DNA of 64,000 nt, taken from positions 355,789 through 419,788 of the forward strand of contig NZ_JAEULZ010000046.1 in assembly GCF_016793485.1 (NCBI RefSeq), in the 5' to 3' direction. The DNA is from Mesorhizobium sp. (GTDB taxonomy: Bacteria > Pseudomonadota > Alphaproteobacteria > Rhizobiales > Rhizobiaceae). This document shows, in pieces, positions 6,276 to 14,957 of the stretch (position 1 is the first letter of the stretch; each line of letters begins with the position of its first letter). The translations under genes were made by a program, and so were the position numbers. Below the pieces are notes generated by a model. That model worked only from the letters and a program-made list of their open reading frames with translations, did not search any database and was not told the DNA's origin.

Positions 6276-9200
6276 ATGACTGTTGATGCCGCGGCGATGA
6301 GCCCTTCAAGCACCCTGCGCTTCAAAGTCGATGGCTTAGATTGCCAGAACGAGGTTCGCGCGCTTCGTGTTGCCGTGGCGCCGCTTGTCGGCGGCGACGA
6401 CAAACTGACCTTCAGTACTCAAGCCGGAGTCATGGAGGTTAAATCCGAGAACGCTTCGGCGATCGACGCCATTGAACGGGCGGTGGCGACGACCGGTATG
6501 CGAGCGCATTTCCTTGGGGAGCCAGTGCAGCCACCTGCATCGGCATTGCTGTTTCGGGTCGAAGGGCTCGACTGCAAGAATGAAGTCGCGACGCTCAAGC
6601 GTGAGATCGGTCCGCTGATTGGGGGCGAGGCTTGGCTGATGTTTGACACCGCGAAGGGCTTGATGACGGTTGGGCCACAACGACAGGCGACCATCGACGA
6701 CATCATCGCCCGCGTTGCCCCGACTGGCATGCGTGCTTCCCTTGTTGAGGTTGGCACGGCAGAGACAATGCTCTTTCGCGTCCACGGCCTCGACTGCAAG
6801 AACGAGGTGGCGGCCCTCGTGCGGGAACTGGGTCCGCTTGTTGGCGAGGACAAGCTCGCCTTCGACACCGCGCGAGGCATGATGACCGTGGCCCCCCAAA
6901 TACGGGCGGCGGCCGACGCGATCGGGGAAGCCGTAGCTCGAACGGGCATGCGCGCCGAGCCCTGGTCACCGCCGGCAGTCTCGGGCAGTGCGACCGAGCG
7001 CGCCGGAGTGCCTGAAGGTCCAGCGTGCGGCTGCACCGCAGAGGTGGAGGAGGCACTCAGTCCTCCGATTCCGACCCGCTTGGCCGGCCAAGTCGTGTTT
7101 CGCATTCACGGCATGGATTGCGCCGACGAAATCGCGGCACTGAAGCGCGAGGTCGGTCCGTTAGTCGGGGAAGACAAGCTCGTCTTCGATCTCCTCAACG
7201 GCCGTATGTCGATCGACGTGACGCCGGATGCGGCGCTCGAAGCCCGCATCGAGAAGGCGGTGGCCCGTGCCGGTCTACACGCCGAGCGCTGGATCGAAGG
7301 CGACACTAGCGAAGCCGCGCAGGCCGAAGAGCGCCGCAAACGAGTTCAGTCGTGGCTGACGACCGCAAGCGGCGTGCTCACGGCGTTGGGCTTCGCGGTC
7401 CACGCTTGGCTCGGGGGCGGCGTGATCGCGGCTTTCGAAGCAGGCGAACACGCCCTAGGCTCGACCCCGTTGCCGAGCATGGTCCTTTACGCCGTCGCGG
7501 TGCTTTGCGCGGCGCGGTACGTCGCGCCCAAGGCTTGGCTCGCGGCCAAACGGCTACGTCCCGACATGAATCTGCTGATGATGGTCGCGGTCGCGGGCGC
7601 CATCGGTATTGGCGCCTGGTTTGAGGCCGCTACAGTCTCGTTCTTCTTTGCGCTGGCGCTGGCGCTCGAGGCTTGGAGCCTCGGTCGCGCGCGGCGGGCG
7701 GTTGCCGCCCTCATGGAACTCGCGCCGCCCACAGCGCGCGTGAAGCTGGAGGACGGCTCGGAGCGCGACGTTCCGGCGGCCGAGGTTCGGGTCGGCGCGC
7801 ATATCATCGTCCGGCCGGGAGACAAGGTGCCGCTCGACGGCCGGGTTGCCGCTGGCGAGAGCGAGGTCAATCAAGCGCCGATCACCGGAGAAAGCGTGCC
7901 CGTATTCAAGGCAGAAGGCGACGAGGTCTTTGCCGGCACCATAAACGGAGAGGGTGCACTTGATGTCGTGACCACCAAAGCGGCGAATGACACGACGCTC
8001 GCCCAGATCATCCGCATGGTCGGTTCGGCGCAGAGCCGACGCGCGCCCAGTGAGCAATGGGTGGAGAAGTTCGCGCGTGTCTACACGCCCGTGGTGATGG
8101 TACTCGCCATTGCGATCTTTCTCGCTCCGCCCTTGCTCTTGGGCGGTGCGTGGGACGTCTGGTTCTACCGGGCTCTCGTGCTCCTCGTGATCGCTTGCCC
8201 CTGCGCCCTGGTGATTTCGACGCCGGTGACGATCGTGGCGGCACTCGCCGGCGCCGCGAAGCAGGGCGTCCTCGTGAAGGGCGGCACACATCTCGAAACG
8301 CCTGCGCACCTCAAAGCCATCGCCATGGACAAGACGGGCACTCTCACCGAAGGGCGGCCGCAGGTCGTCGAGATCGTGCCGCTTGGAGGCCGCAGTGAAA
8401 GGGAGCTCCTTGGCTTGGCCGCAGCCCTGGAGGCGCGCAGCGGACATCCGATCGCTCGCGCCATCCTGGCGAAAGCCACCGAACTGAAGATTGTCGCCGA
8501 GCCTGCAGAGGCCGTCCAAGCCATCACCGGTCGAGGCGTCATCGGTCGAGTGGCCGGCCGTGAGATGTGGCTCGGGTCGCGCCGCTACATTGAGGAGCGA
8601 GGCATCAACTCAGATGCAGTTCTGCAGCGGGCCGATAAGCTTTCAAGCGCCGGTCGCACCATCGTCGCGGTAGGCGATGGTCAGGACGTCTGGGGGCTTG
8701 TCGCCGTTGCCGATGCCGTCAGGCCAGAAGCGAAGGAAATTGTCACAGCGCTTCACCGCGCTGGGATCAAACACGTTGTGATGCTCACTGGAGACAACCG
8801 CGCGACAGCGGAGGCGATTGCCAAGCAGACGGGCATCGATGAGGTCCGGGCGGAACTTCTGCCCGGCGACAAGGTGGCCGCAGTCGAGGATTTGGTGCGG
8901 CGCTACGGATCGGTTGCCATGGTCGGCGACGGGGTCAACGATGCTCCCGCAATGGGACGTGCCAATCTGGGCATCGCAATGGGCGCCATGGGCAGCGACG
9001 CCGCCATTGAAACGGCCGACGTGGCACTCATGTCGGACGACCTCTCGAAGCTTCCTTGGCTTGTGCGACATTCGCGCGCGACGCTCGCGGTGATCCGGCA
9101 GAACGTTGCATTCTCCATTGCTGTGAAGCTTGTGTTCACAGCGCTGACGGTGATTGGCCTCGCATCGCTATGGGGTGCCATCGCGGCCGACGTCGGTGCG

Positions 9201-9341
9201 TCGCTGCTGGTCGTTCTTAACGGCCTGCGCCTGCTCAACCGCGGTCAGACCAGCACCCAACAGGGTGGCCCCTCCGGCGGCCTCGGCGTATCGCCGCACC
9301 GGCGTCAGGCTGCCGCATTCACCCACACGGTCCCGGGATAG
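6276..9341 (+). CDS. P1B-type heavy-metal ATPase (Zn/Cd/Pb export) with four N-terminal HMA-like repeats
   Basis: ATG 6276 has AAGGGGA just upstream, giving 1021 residues, much longer than ZntA/CadA. Four tandem HMA-like domains occupy about residues 12-350. Their metal loops read GLDCQNE, GLDCKNE, GLDCKNE and GMDCADE, so each keeps one Cys and has Glu where the second Cys of CxxC would be. A Cys pair also sits in the linker (GPACGC). The pump follows: TGES, the membrane metal site Cys-Pro-Cys (641-643), phosphorylated Asp685 in DKTGT, SGHPIA, MLTGDN and GDGVNDAP. By family knowledge it exports Zn2+, Cd2+ or Pb2+ across the inner membrane using ATP. It lies behind MerR box 3 and is followed by lspA, as in pbr loci. 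Confidence 0.93.
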   Translation: MTVDAAAMSPSSTLRFKVDGLDCQNEVRALRVAVAPLVGGDDKLTFSTQAGVMEVKSENASAIDAIERAVATTGMRAHFLGEPVQPPASALLFRVEGLDCKNEVATLKREIGPLIGGEAWLMFDTAKGLMTVGPQRQATIDDIIARVAPTGMRASLVEVGTAETMLFRVHGLDCKNEVAALVRELGPLVGEDKLAFDTARGMMTVAPQIRAAADAIGEAVARTGMRAEPWSPPAVSGSATERAGVPEGPACGCTAEVEEALSPPIPTRLAGQVVFRIHGMDCADEIAALKREVGPLVGEDKLVFDLLNGRMSIDVTPDAALEARIEKAVARAGLHAERWIEGDTSEAAQAEERRKRVQSWLTTASGVLTALGFAVHAWLGGGVIAAFEAGEHALGSTPLPSMVLYAVAVLCAARYVAPKAWLAAKRLRPDMNLLMMVAVAGAIGIGAWFEAATVSFFFALALALEAWSLGRARRAVAALMELAPPTARVKLEDGSERDVPAAEVRVGAHIIVRPGDKVPLDGRVAAGESEVNQAPITGESVPVFKAEGDEVFAGTINGEGALDVVTTKAANDTTLAQIIRMVGSAQSRRAPSEQWVEKFARVYTPVVMVLAIAIFLAPPLLLGGAWDVWFYRALVLLVIACPCALVISTPVTIVAALAGAAKQGVLVKGGTHLETPAHLKAIAMDKTGTLTEGRPQVVEIVPLGGRSERELLGLAAALEARSGHPIARAILAKATELKIVAEPAEAVQAITGRGVIGRVAGREMWLGSRRYIEERGINSDAVLQRADKLSSAGRTIVAVGDGQDVWGLVAVADAVRPEAKEIVTALHRAGIKHVVMLTGDNRATAEAIAKQTGIDEVRAELLPGDKVAAVEDLVRRYGSVAMVGDGVNDAPAMGRANLGIAMGAMGSDAAIETADVALMSDDLSKLPWLVRHSRATLAVIRQNVAFSIAVKLVFTALTVIGLASLWGAIAADVGASLLVVLNGLRLLNRGQTSTQQGGPSGGLGVSPHRRQAAAFTHTVPG

Positions 9342-9421
9342 CGAGTTCAAGCCGCTCCGATACCATTTCGACCCAGCAAAAAGGCATTGGCCGCAAAGAA
9401 CGGCTGAACAATAGGGACTGA

Positions 9422-9949
9422 TTGATCGTGGCGTATCCGAGGTTGATTCGACGAACTGTATTGGCCGGTGGTGCCCTAGCTGCCGCCCTTGCGGTCGATT
9501 TTGTCACGAAATGGCTGATCGTCAACATCGTGATGGTGCCACCACGCATTATCGAGATCGTGCCATTCTTCAATCTCACGCTCGGTTTCAACACGGGCGT
9601 CAGCTTCGGGATGTTCCGGGATCTTTTCGTGGAGCGGCCACTGTTGCTCGCCGGGATAACACTCGTGATCGCGGCAGGAATCCTCGTCTGGGCCGTGCGA
9701 ACCGCAAAGCGCATTGAGACATTCGCCTTGGGCCTGATTGCCGGCGGTGCTGTAGGCAATGTGGTCGACCGGGTGCGCCACGGCGCGGTGACCGATTTCC
9801 TTGATTTCCACGTCGGCGATTGGCACTGGCCCGCCTTCAATATGGCGGATGTGATGATCACCATCGGCGTCGTCCTATTGATCACAAGTTCCCTCTGGTT
9901 GGCAAACCCGACGGTTCAAGAGCGGCCAAGTCGAGTGGGGCGCTCATGA
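9422..9949 (+). CDS. lspA: Lipoprotein signal peptidase (prolipoprotein SPase II)
   Basis: A 175-residue inner-membrane aspartyl peptidase with four hydrophobic helices. Both catalytic Asp motifs are present, GNVVDRVRHGAVTDFLDFH and FNMADVMI, along with the FNTGVSFGM loop. The start is TTG 9422, or GTG 9428 with AGGGA at 9413-9417. Chromosomal LspA cleaves prolipoproteins, but copies beside Pb/Cd ATPases belong to metal cargo (compare PbrC). A decayed second copy of its 3' end lies after the next gene, at 10478-10625. Confidence 0.93.
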   Translation: MIVAYPRLIRRTVLAGGALAAALAVDFVTKWLIVNIVMVPPRIIEIVPFFNLTLGFNTGVSFGMFRDLFVERPLLLAGITLVIAAGILVWAVRTAKRIETFALGLIAGGAVGNVVDRVRHGAVTDFLDFHVGDWHWPAFNMADVMITIGVVLLITSSLWLANPTVQERPSRVGRS

Positions 9950-10063
9950 GAAGTCGAGGCCGGATGTCTCGACCATGTGGGAAGTGGCAGCCGGCTTCTC
10001 ACAAACTGCTCGAGGCTGACGCGTTGAGCTTCGAAGGCAACCGAACAGGAAAGGACCAATCCC

Positions 10064-10465
10064 ATGTCAGATACAACGACGACTGCGCCTCAACCGAGAG
10101 CCCCAGGCATGTTGTGCCCCCACTGCAAGATCGATCTCGTCATGGCGGATCGCCAGGGCGTCGAGATCGACTATTGCCCCAGCTGCCGCGGGGTCTGGCT
10201 CGATCGGGGTGAACTCGACAAGATCATCGAGCGGAGTGCCGCATACGAGGCGCGTCCGCCGGCGCCGCAGGAGACAGCCCAGCCGGGCAGCGTCCTGCCT
10301 CAAGCCGCCACGCCCTTCCTCCCGCCTCAACCCGCGCCGCTCCCGCAGGGCGGCTACCCGAACCAAGGCGGCCACTATGACCAGGGCACCTACGGTCGTC
10401 GCGATGATTGTGATGATCGCGGGCGCCGGGGCAGCCGAGGGTTTCTTGGGCGGCTGTTCGACTAG
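10064..10465 (+). CDS. TFIIB-type zinc-ribbon protein
   Basis: A 133-residue protein. An N-terminal zinc ribbon (MLCPHCK at about 16-22, then DYCPSCRGVWLDRGELDKI at about 36-55) matches the zf-TFIIB family of small bacterial proteins. A Pro/Gln/Gly-rich low-complexity linker follows, with a basic Arg/Gly end (GRRGSRGFLGRLF). Function is unknown; such proteins are often near membrane or stress genes. It splits lspA from ccdA and is followed immediately by a second, decayed lspA 3' end, which suggests that it was inserted. Confidence 0.8.
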   Translation: MSDTTTTAPQPRAPGMLCPHCKIDLVMADRQGVEIDYCPSCRGVWLDRGELDKIIERSAAYEARPPAPQETAQPGSVLPQAATPFLPPQPAPLPQGGYPNQGGHYDQGTYGRRDDCDDRGRRGSRGFLGRLFD

Positions 10466-10477
10466 GAGCGGTGCCGA

Positions 10478-10625
10478 TTCCTGGATTTTCACGCCGGCAA
10501 TTGACACGGGCCGGCCTTTCAACATGGCGGACATTATGAATACCACCAGGGTCCTCATGCTGAATGCAGACTCCGCGAGATCGACGATCCCTGTCCGGAA
10601 GCGGCCGAGTCGAGCCGGGCACTGA
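10478..10625 (+). pseudogene. Decayed second copy of the lspA 3' end
   Basis: One frame reads FNMADIMNTT and ends KRPSRAGH then stop, closely parallel to the lspA end (FNMADVMITI ... ERPSRVGRS). Just upstream, DFHAGN in the neighbouring frame parallels DFHVGD of lspA, so there is a frame change as well. About 50 codons are recognisable, with no start and no first catalytic motif. It is not expressed as a peptidase; it marks a recombination or insertion event between lspA and ccdA. Confidence 0.75.
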
Positions 10626-10627
10626 CG

Positions 10628-11365
10628 ATGCCGATCATCGACGTGTCTTTACTGGGTTTGGCAACAGCAGGGACGGCGGGCGCCATTTCCTTCCTTTCGC
10701 CCTGCGTGCTGCCCCTTGTCCCGGGGTATTTGTCCTACGTCGCGGGAGGAGCCGACGGCACCGTCGGCGACGGCAGGACACGCCAGCTCCATGTTTTCGG
10801 ACCAGCGCTCCTGTTCGTGCTCGGCTTTACCACCGTCTTTGTTCTACTCGGGCTCAGTGCGATGGCCCTCGGCGGATTTCTGCAACGCTACCAGATCGAA
10901 GCGAACCTGATCGGTGGCGCGCTGGTCGTGGTTTTCGGTCTCGCGATGACAGGGCTGCTACCCGTGCCGGTCGCGCTGATGGCGGATCGGCGCTGGCGAG
11001 GGCCGAAGCAGATCGGAGGCACTTTCGGGGCCTACCTTCTCGGCATAGCCTTTGGTTTAGGCTGGACGCCCTGCATCGGCCCGGTGCTCGGCTCGATCCT
11101 CACCGTTACGGCAACCTCGGCCGGCAATGGAGCGGTGCTCCTTGGCGCCTACGGTCTCGGCCTCGGCATCCCGTTTCTGCTTGTAGCGCTGTTCTTCGGC
11201 AGCGCGGCCGTGGTCCTGAAACGCATGCGGCGCGCCGGAGCGGTCCTCAATATCGGCGCTGGGGCAGTGATGGTCGGCGTCGGCATTCTGATGATGACGG
11301 GTCGCCTGCAGGACATCGCCATTTGGATGCTGACGACGTTTCCAGCGCTCGGCAACATCGGTTGA
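10628..11365 (+). CDS. ccdA: CcdA/DsbD-like thiol:disulfide membrane transporter
   Basis: A 245-residue protein with six membrane helices. It has the two Cys signatures of CcdA: SFLSPCVLPLVPGY in the first helix and LGWTPCIGPVLGS in the fourth. CcdA carries reducing equivalents from cytoplasmic thioredoxin to periplasmic thiol proteins. In metal loci it may keep periplasmic Cys partners reduced, but that role is inferred. It starts two bases after the lspA remnant. A decayed copy of its own 3' end occurs at 12936-13104. Confidence 0.88.
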   Translation: MPIIDVSLLGLATAGTAGAISFLSPCVLPLVPGYLSYVAGGADGTVGDGRTRQLHVFGPALLFVLGFTTVFVLLGLSAMALGGFLQRYQIEANLIGGALVVVFGLAMTGLLPVPVALMADRRWRGPKQIGGTFGAYLLGIAFGLGWTPCIGPVLGSILTVTATSAGNGAVLLGAYGLGLGIPFLLVALFFGSAAVVLKRMRRAGAVLNIGAGAVMVGVGILMMTGRLQDIAIWMLTTFPALGNIG

Positions 11366-11490
11366 GGTGCGCGGCCGCATACGATCGCGCGGTCTGGGCA
11401 GACGGGCCGACTCGTCCTCGGGGCAATCGATCCGCCGCTCGACCGCTCCGTCCTGCAGGCAACACTGTCATTTGGCCTTCAAGGAAAACC

Positions 11491-12402
11491 ATGGTGGACC
11501 ATCAACCAACTAAAAGGCGCGCGCTGCTCTTCTTGAACCCGCGAAGCCGCAGCGGTGGAAATCGCGCAGCTGATGGCGCTGTTAAGCAGCTTGAGGCTGG
11601 CGGATTTATCTTGACGCACGGGCTGTGCACTCAGTCGGCAGATATGACCCGCGAGGTCAGTCGGCATGCTCATCAGGTGGACCTCGTGATCGTTGGCGGC
11701 GGCGACGGGACTGTCAACGCCGTGCTCAAGGGCGTGCTAGAGACTGGCTTGCCGCTCGGCATCCTACCGTTCGGCACGGCGAATGACCTTGCCCGGACAC
11801 TTGGTATTCCGAGTGAACCTGCAGCGGCGGTCGCGGTCATCGTCGGGGGCTGCACGAGGCGGATCGACGTCGGCCAAGTCAACGACCAGTTCTTCGTCAA
11901 CGTGGCGAGCATGGGCCTGAGCGTTGAACTCGCGCGTCGGATGACCGGCAATCTGAAGCGGCATCTGGGGCGGCTAAGCTACCCGCTGGCTGCTATCAAG
12001 ACAGTGCTTTACACGAGGCCGTTCACAGCCGAGGTGGCGACCACAGACCGCACGATCCGGCTCCGCAGTCTTCAGATCGCAGTCGGGAACGGTGTATTTT
12101 ACGGCGGCGGTATGGCTGTCTACGAGGCCGCCGCAATCGACGACCAATGCTTGGATTTCTATAGCATTGAGCCGCGACGATTTTGGCAATGGCCGCTTTT
12201 CCTGACGGCATTCCGGCGCGGTCGTAACCGGAATCTTGTCGGCATGCGGGCCTTCTGCAGCCCTGGTCCGCTTGAGATCCGAACCGACCCACCGCTACCT
12301 ATCAACACTGATGGGGAAATCACCACAATGACGCCAGCCCGATTCAATCTCTTGCCGCGTGCGGTGTCGGTCTTCGTACCAGCGGATCAAGCCCCAGCGT
12401 AA
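11491..12402 (+). CDS. YegS/diacylglycerol-kinase-like lipid kinase
   Basis: A 303-residue DAGK-catalytic-domain protein. ATG 11491 has AAGGAA about five bases upstream; a much longer open frame runs 5' of it but overlaps ccdA and looks like noise. The nucleotide-binding motif VGGGDGTVNAV and the LPFGTANDLAR motif are intact, and the C-terminal half has the usual beta-sandwich pattern with GDxE near the end (NTDGEIT). Family members phosphorylate diacylglycerol or related lipids, making a phosphatidate-like product at the inner leaflet. With uppP nearby it adds to a lipid-phosphate theme. It is separated from ccdA by 125 bp without an evident gene. Confidence 0.85.
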   Translation: MVDHQPTKRRALLFLNPRSRSGGNRAADGAVKQLEAGGFILTHGLCTQSADMTREVSRHAHQVDLVIVGGGDGTVNAVLKGVLETGLPLGILPFGTANDLARTLGIPSEPAAAVAVIVGGCTRRIDVGQVNDQFFVNVASMGLSVELARRMTGNLKRHLGRLSYPLAAIKTVLYTRPFTAEVATTDRTIRLRSLQIAVGNGVFYGGGMAVYEAAAIDDQCLDFYSIEPRRFWQWPLFLTAFRRGRNRNLVGMRAFCSPGPLEIRTDPPLPINTDGEITTMTPARFNLLPRAVSVFVPADQAPA

Positions 12403-12417
12403 CAAACGGAGATCGGT

Positions 12418-12894
12418 ATGACAGAGACATATTGGGGTATTTGGAGCGACGTTCCCACCCATCTTATACGTCTTGGATTGGCGTTCATGTTCGCCGTCCC
12501 GATCGGGTGGCATCGGCAGCGCAACGAGCGCAGCGCTGGCCTGCGCACGTTTCCAATCGTGGCTATCGCGAGCTGCGGCTTTGCAATCCTTGCGATCGAG
12601 ATTCTCGGTCGGAATTCACCAGAGCAGGCTCGAATCCTAGCAGGCCTAATCACCGGCGTGGGTTTCCTTGCGGGCGGCACCATTATCGGTTTTGGCTCCG
12701 ACGTTCGTGGCACCGCTACTGCAGCGAGTCTATGGAACGTAGGCATCATAGGAGTTGCAGTAGGCTTCGCCTACTATGATCTCGCCCTTGTCCTTTCTAT
12801 CGCTAACTTTGGAGTACTTGCTCTAATCACCCCGTTAGAGCTGAAAGAGCACCGCGAGCTCGAAGTACCTGCCGCAGACCGGGTGGAGAAGTAG
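12418..12894 (+). CDS. mgtC: MgtC/SapB-family membrane protein
   Basis: A 158-residue protein with about four helices and the family landmarks: IRLGLAFMFAVPIGWHRQ at the start, AGLRTF, GVGFLAGGTII and TAASLW. MgtC-like proteins modulate P-type transport or the F-ATPase and help under low Mg2+ or stress. It lies 15 bp after the lipid-kinase gene, so they are probably co-transcribed. Many MgtC proteins have a longer C-terminal domain; this one ends after the membrane part. Confidence 0.88.
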   Translation: MTETYWGIWSDVPTHLIRLGLAFMFAVPIGWHRQRNERSAGLRTFPIVAIASCGFAILAIEILGRNSPEQARILAGLITGVGFLAGGTIIGFGSDVRGTATAASLWNVGIIGVAVGFAYYDLALVLSIANFGVLALITPLELKEHRELEVPAADRVEK

Positions 12895-12935
12895 CGGAAG
12901 TGAGGTCACCTACAGCGCCGCACTTCGGCAATGCA

Positions 12936-13104
12936 GCTTTAGTTGCATGCGCGCCGGCGCAGCGCTCAACGTGGCGCAGGCACCGTGATCGTCGGCGTCT
13001 GCGTTTTTATGAAAGCGGCTCCCCTTCAGGAGATCGCCATTTGGATTCTGACAACACTTTTAGTTCTCGGGCAGGATTGGTTGAAGCACGCAGGAATCGG
13101 TTGA
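12936..13104 (+). pseudogene. Decayed second copy of the ccdA 3' end
   Basis: The frame ending at TGA 13102-13104 reads AGTVIVGVCVF and then LQEIAIWILTTLLVLG, against AGAVMVGVGIL and LQDIAIWMLTTFPALG at the end of ccdA. It ends GIG then stop, like NIG then stop in ccdA. Homology extends upstream to about 12936 with small indels and an in-frame stop. It sits between mgtC and uppP, so the lipid-kinase/mgtC pair is flanked by an intact ccdA and a broken ccdA 3' end. Confidence 0.75.
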
Positions 13105-13194
13105 TCAATCGGCTTGAGCGTCTCTCCCGGGGAGCGGGCTCGCGAATTCGTTATGGACCCCGTCGAACCAGCCTCCAAAATTGCAGGAGCAAGT

Positions 13195-14067
13195 ATGACC
13201 GCAGGGTGTACTCAGGGCGTCGACACCGGGTTCGTGGCGTTGGGGTATGGCAAAGTCGCCCTGCTGGGCGTTGTCCAGGGGATCACCGAACTGCTACCGA
13301 TCTCGTCGACGGCGCACATGAGGATCGTACCTGCGTTGCTCGGTTGGCAGGATCCGGGCTCCGCCTTCTCCGCCGCCATGCAGCTCGCAGCACTGGCTGC
13401 CGTCGTCAGCTATTTTTGGGACGACGTGAGCCAGTTGGCCACGAACTCGCTTCGCGCCGTTGTGCATCGGGACTTACGGGACCGACACTTCCGCTTCTCT
13501 GTTTGGATTGGTCTCGCGACGATCCCGATCGGCGTGGCTGGCTTGTCTTTGTCGGGAGTGCTGAACGCCTGCGGTTCTCCCTTGCGCAGCCTCACCGTGA
13601 TCGGCTGGGCTTGCATCGTGATGGCCATCCTGCTCGCGCTCGCGGAGATTTATGCCCGCCACAGACGGACGCTAGAAAATGTATCGGTGATCGATGCGAT
13701 GATCGTGGGCATCGCTCAGGTTGGAGCATTGATCCCAGGTGTGTCGCGCTCGGGCTCTACCTTGACCGCGGCGCTTGCGCTCGGCCTAAAACGGGAAGAG
13801 GCGGCGCGATTCTCCTTCCTCCTTGGCCTGCCGGCAATTTCCCTCGCTGGCTTCAAAGAACTTTGGGAACTGTACAAAGCTCAATTGTCTCTCGACGGCT
13901 GGTCCATCCTTCTCGTTGGGCTCGCGGTGGCTTCTATTTCAGCTTTCTTCGCGATCTGGGGGCTAATGCGCGTGCTCGAGCGCTTTTCGGCTTGGCCCTT
14001 CGTGATTTATCGAGGTGCCCTCGGCATCTTTCTCATCACCGCCATTGCATTGGGCCGAATCACTTGA
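13195..14067 (+). CDS. uppP: Undecaprenyl-diphosphate phosphatase (UppP/BacA type; PbrB-like)
   Basis: A 290-residue inner-membrane phosphatase. ATG 13195 follows GGAG (13186-13189). Both catalytic motifs are present: GVVQGITELLPISSTAH and PGVSRSGST. The enzyme dephosphorylates undecaprenyl diphosphate, and in lead-resistance operons the UppP-like PbrB supplies phosphate for extracellular Pb precipitation. Its position after a metal ATPase and lspA supports the lead-type reading. It is followed by a cation diffusion facilitator after 22 bp. Confidence 0.92.
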   Translation: MTAGCTQGVDTGFVALGYGKVALLGVVQGITELLPISSTAHMRIVPALLGWQDPGSAFSAAMQLAALAAVVSYFWDDVSQLATNSLRAVVHRDLRDRHFRFSVWIGLATIPIGVAGLSLSGVLNACGSPLRSLTVIGWACIVMAILLALAEIYARHRRTLENVSVIDAMIVGIAQVGALIPGVSRSGSTLTAALALGLKREEAARFSFLLGLPAISLAGFKELWELYKAQLSLDGWSILLVGLAVASISAFFAIWGLMRVLERFSAWPFVIYRGALGIFLITAIALGRIT

Positions 14068-14089
14068 TTTGCGAACGTTGGAAATCTGC

Positions 14090-14713
14090 ATGAGTGCGAA
14101 CGACAACAAAGAAGAATCCGAAATCGAACTTGACGCGAGTAACGCCGCCCAACGCAAGAGCTTGCTGTGGGTGCTCGGCATCAATTTCCTGCAAGTCATA
14201 GTCGCCGGGCTCGTAGGAGTTATTGCAGACTCCACCGGTCTGCTGGGTGCCGCCCTCGATAATTTAGGAGACGCCGCTGTCTATGCCGTCAGCATCTATG
14301 CCGTTGGGCGGACGATCGTGGCCAAGGCGCGTGTCGCACGGCTGTCCGGCATCCTTCTGATCGTTTTGGGCCTCGGGCTGCTCGTGGAGGTTCTTCGACG
14401 TTTCTTCGTGGGCGCTGAGCCGATCGGCTTAGCCATGATTGTTACGGCCATCGCAAACGCCGCGACCAATCTGTTTTGCCTCCGGCTGCTGCGTGCGCAT
14501 CGAGACGAGGGCGTGCACCTGAAGGCGTCCTGGATCTTTACGACTAACGACATGCTGGCCAACGCTGGCATCGTTGTTTCCGGCGCCGCAGTCATGTTCT
14601 TCAGGTCACCGCTTCCCGATTTGATCATAGGGTTGGTGGTTGTTGGGATCGTTCTCAAGGGCGGCTGGGATATTCTGAAGGAGGCGCGCGAGGCGCAACG
14701 GGAGGCATTGTAG
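14090..14713 (+). CDS. Short cation diffusion facilitator (CDF)-type transporter
   Basis: A 207-residue six-helix protein. The second helix has DSTGLLGAALDNLGDA, matching the metal-binding segment of CDF transporters, and the fifth-helix region has KASWIFTTNDMLANAGI with the usual Asp/Asn pattern. It lacks the cytoplasmic ferredoxin-like domain that makes typical CzcD/ZitB proteins about 300 residues long, and it ends soon after the sixth helix. Likely role: proton-driven efflux of Zn2+ or a similar ion. ATG 14090 was chosen; the frame is open further upstream but overlaps uppP. Confidence 0.82.
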   Translation: MSANDNKEESEIELDASNAAQRKSLLWVLGINFLQVIVAGLVGVIADSTGLLGAALDNLGDAAVYAVSIYAVGRTIVAKARVARLSGILLIVLGLGLLVEVLRRFFVGAEPIGLAMIVTAIANAATNLFCLRLLRAHRDEGVHLKASWIFTTNDMLANAGIVVSGAAVMFFRSPLPDLIIGLVVVGIVLKGGWDILKEAREAQREAL

Positions 14714-14957
14714 GTCAACGAAAAATGATGAGCGAGCGGTCCCTCCGCCTTGCTCGGATCGTACTCGCGGCTTGAGGCAGCAGCCTGACTTAACTGCGAC
14801 GAATGGCCTTACCGCAGCACTTCCGCCTCGGCTCCGAAAAAATCGGTTCCGCTGCGAGTGCGTGGCGACGAAGACGAATCTGATGCGCTCGCGAGGCTGC
14901 GGATCGTTTCACTGTTCAAGCCTAGAGAACAAACCTCCGATCTCGATCACATTTTTC
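14714..14957. other. Intergenic stretch before MerR box 4; no gene seen
   Basis: These 244 bases, with the following 149 up to the LysR start, hold no credible coding frame. Apart from MerR box 4 no clear hairpin or repeat was noticed. Confidence 0.5.

Noticed and set aside
12900-14093. Long rightward open frame of 397 codons overlapping uppP
   Set aside because: Arg/Ser/Gly-rich translation without pattern, entirely explained by uppP in another frame, whose motifs are perfect.
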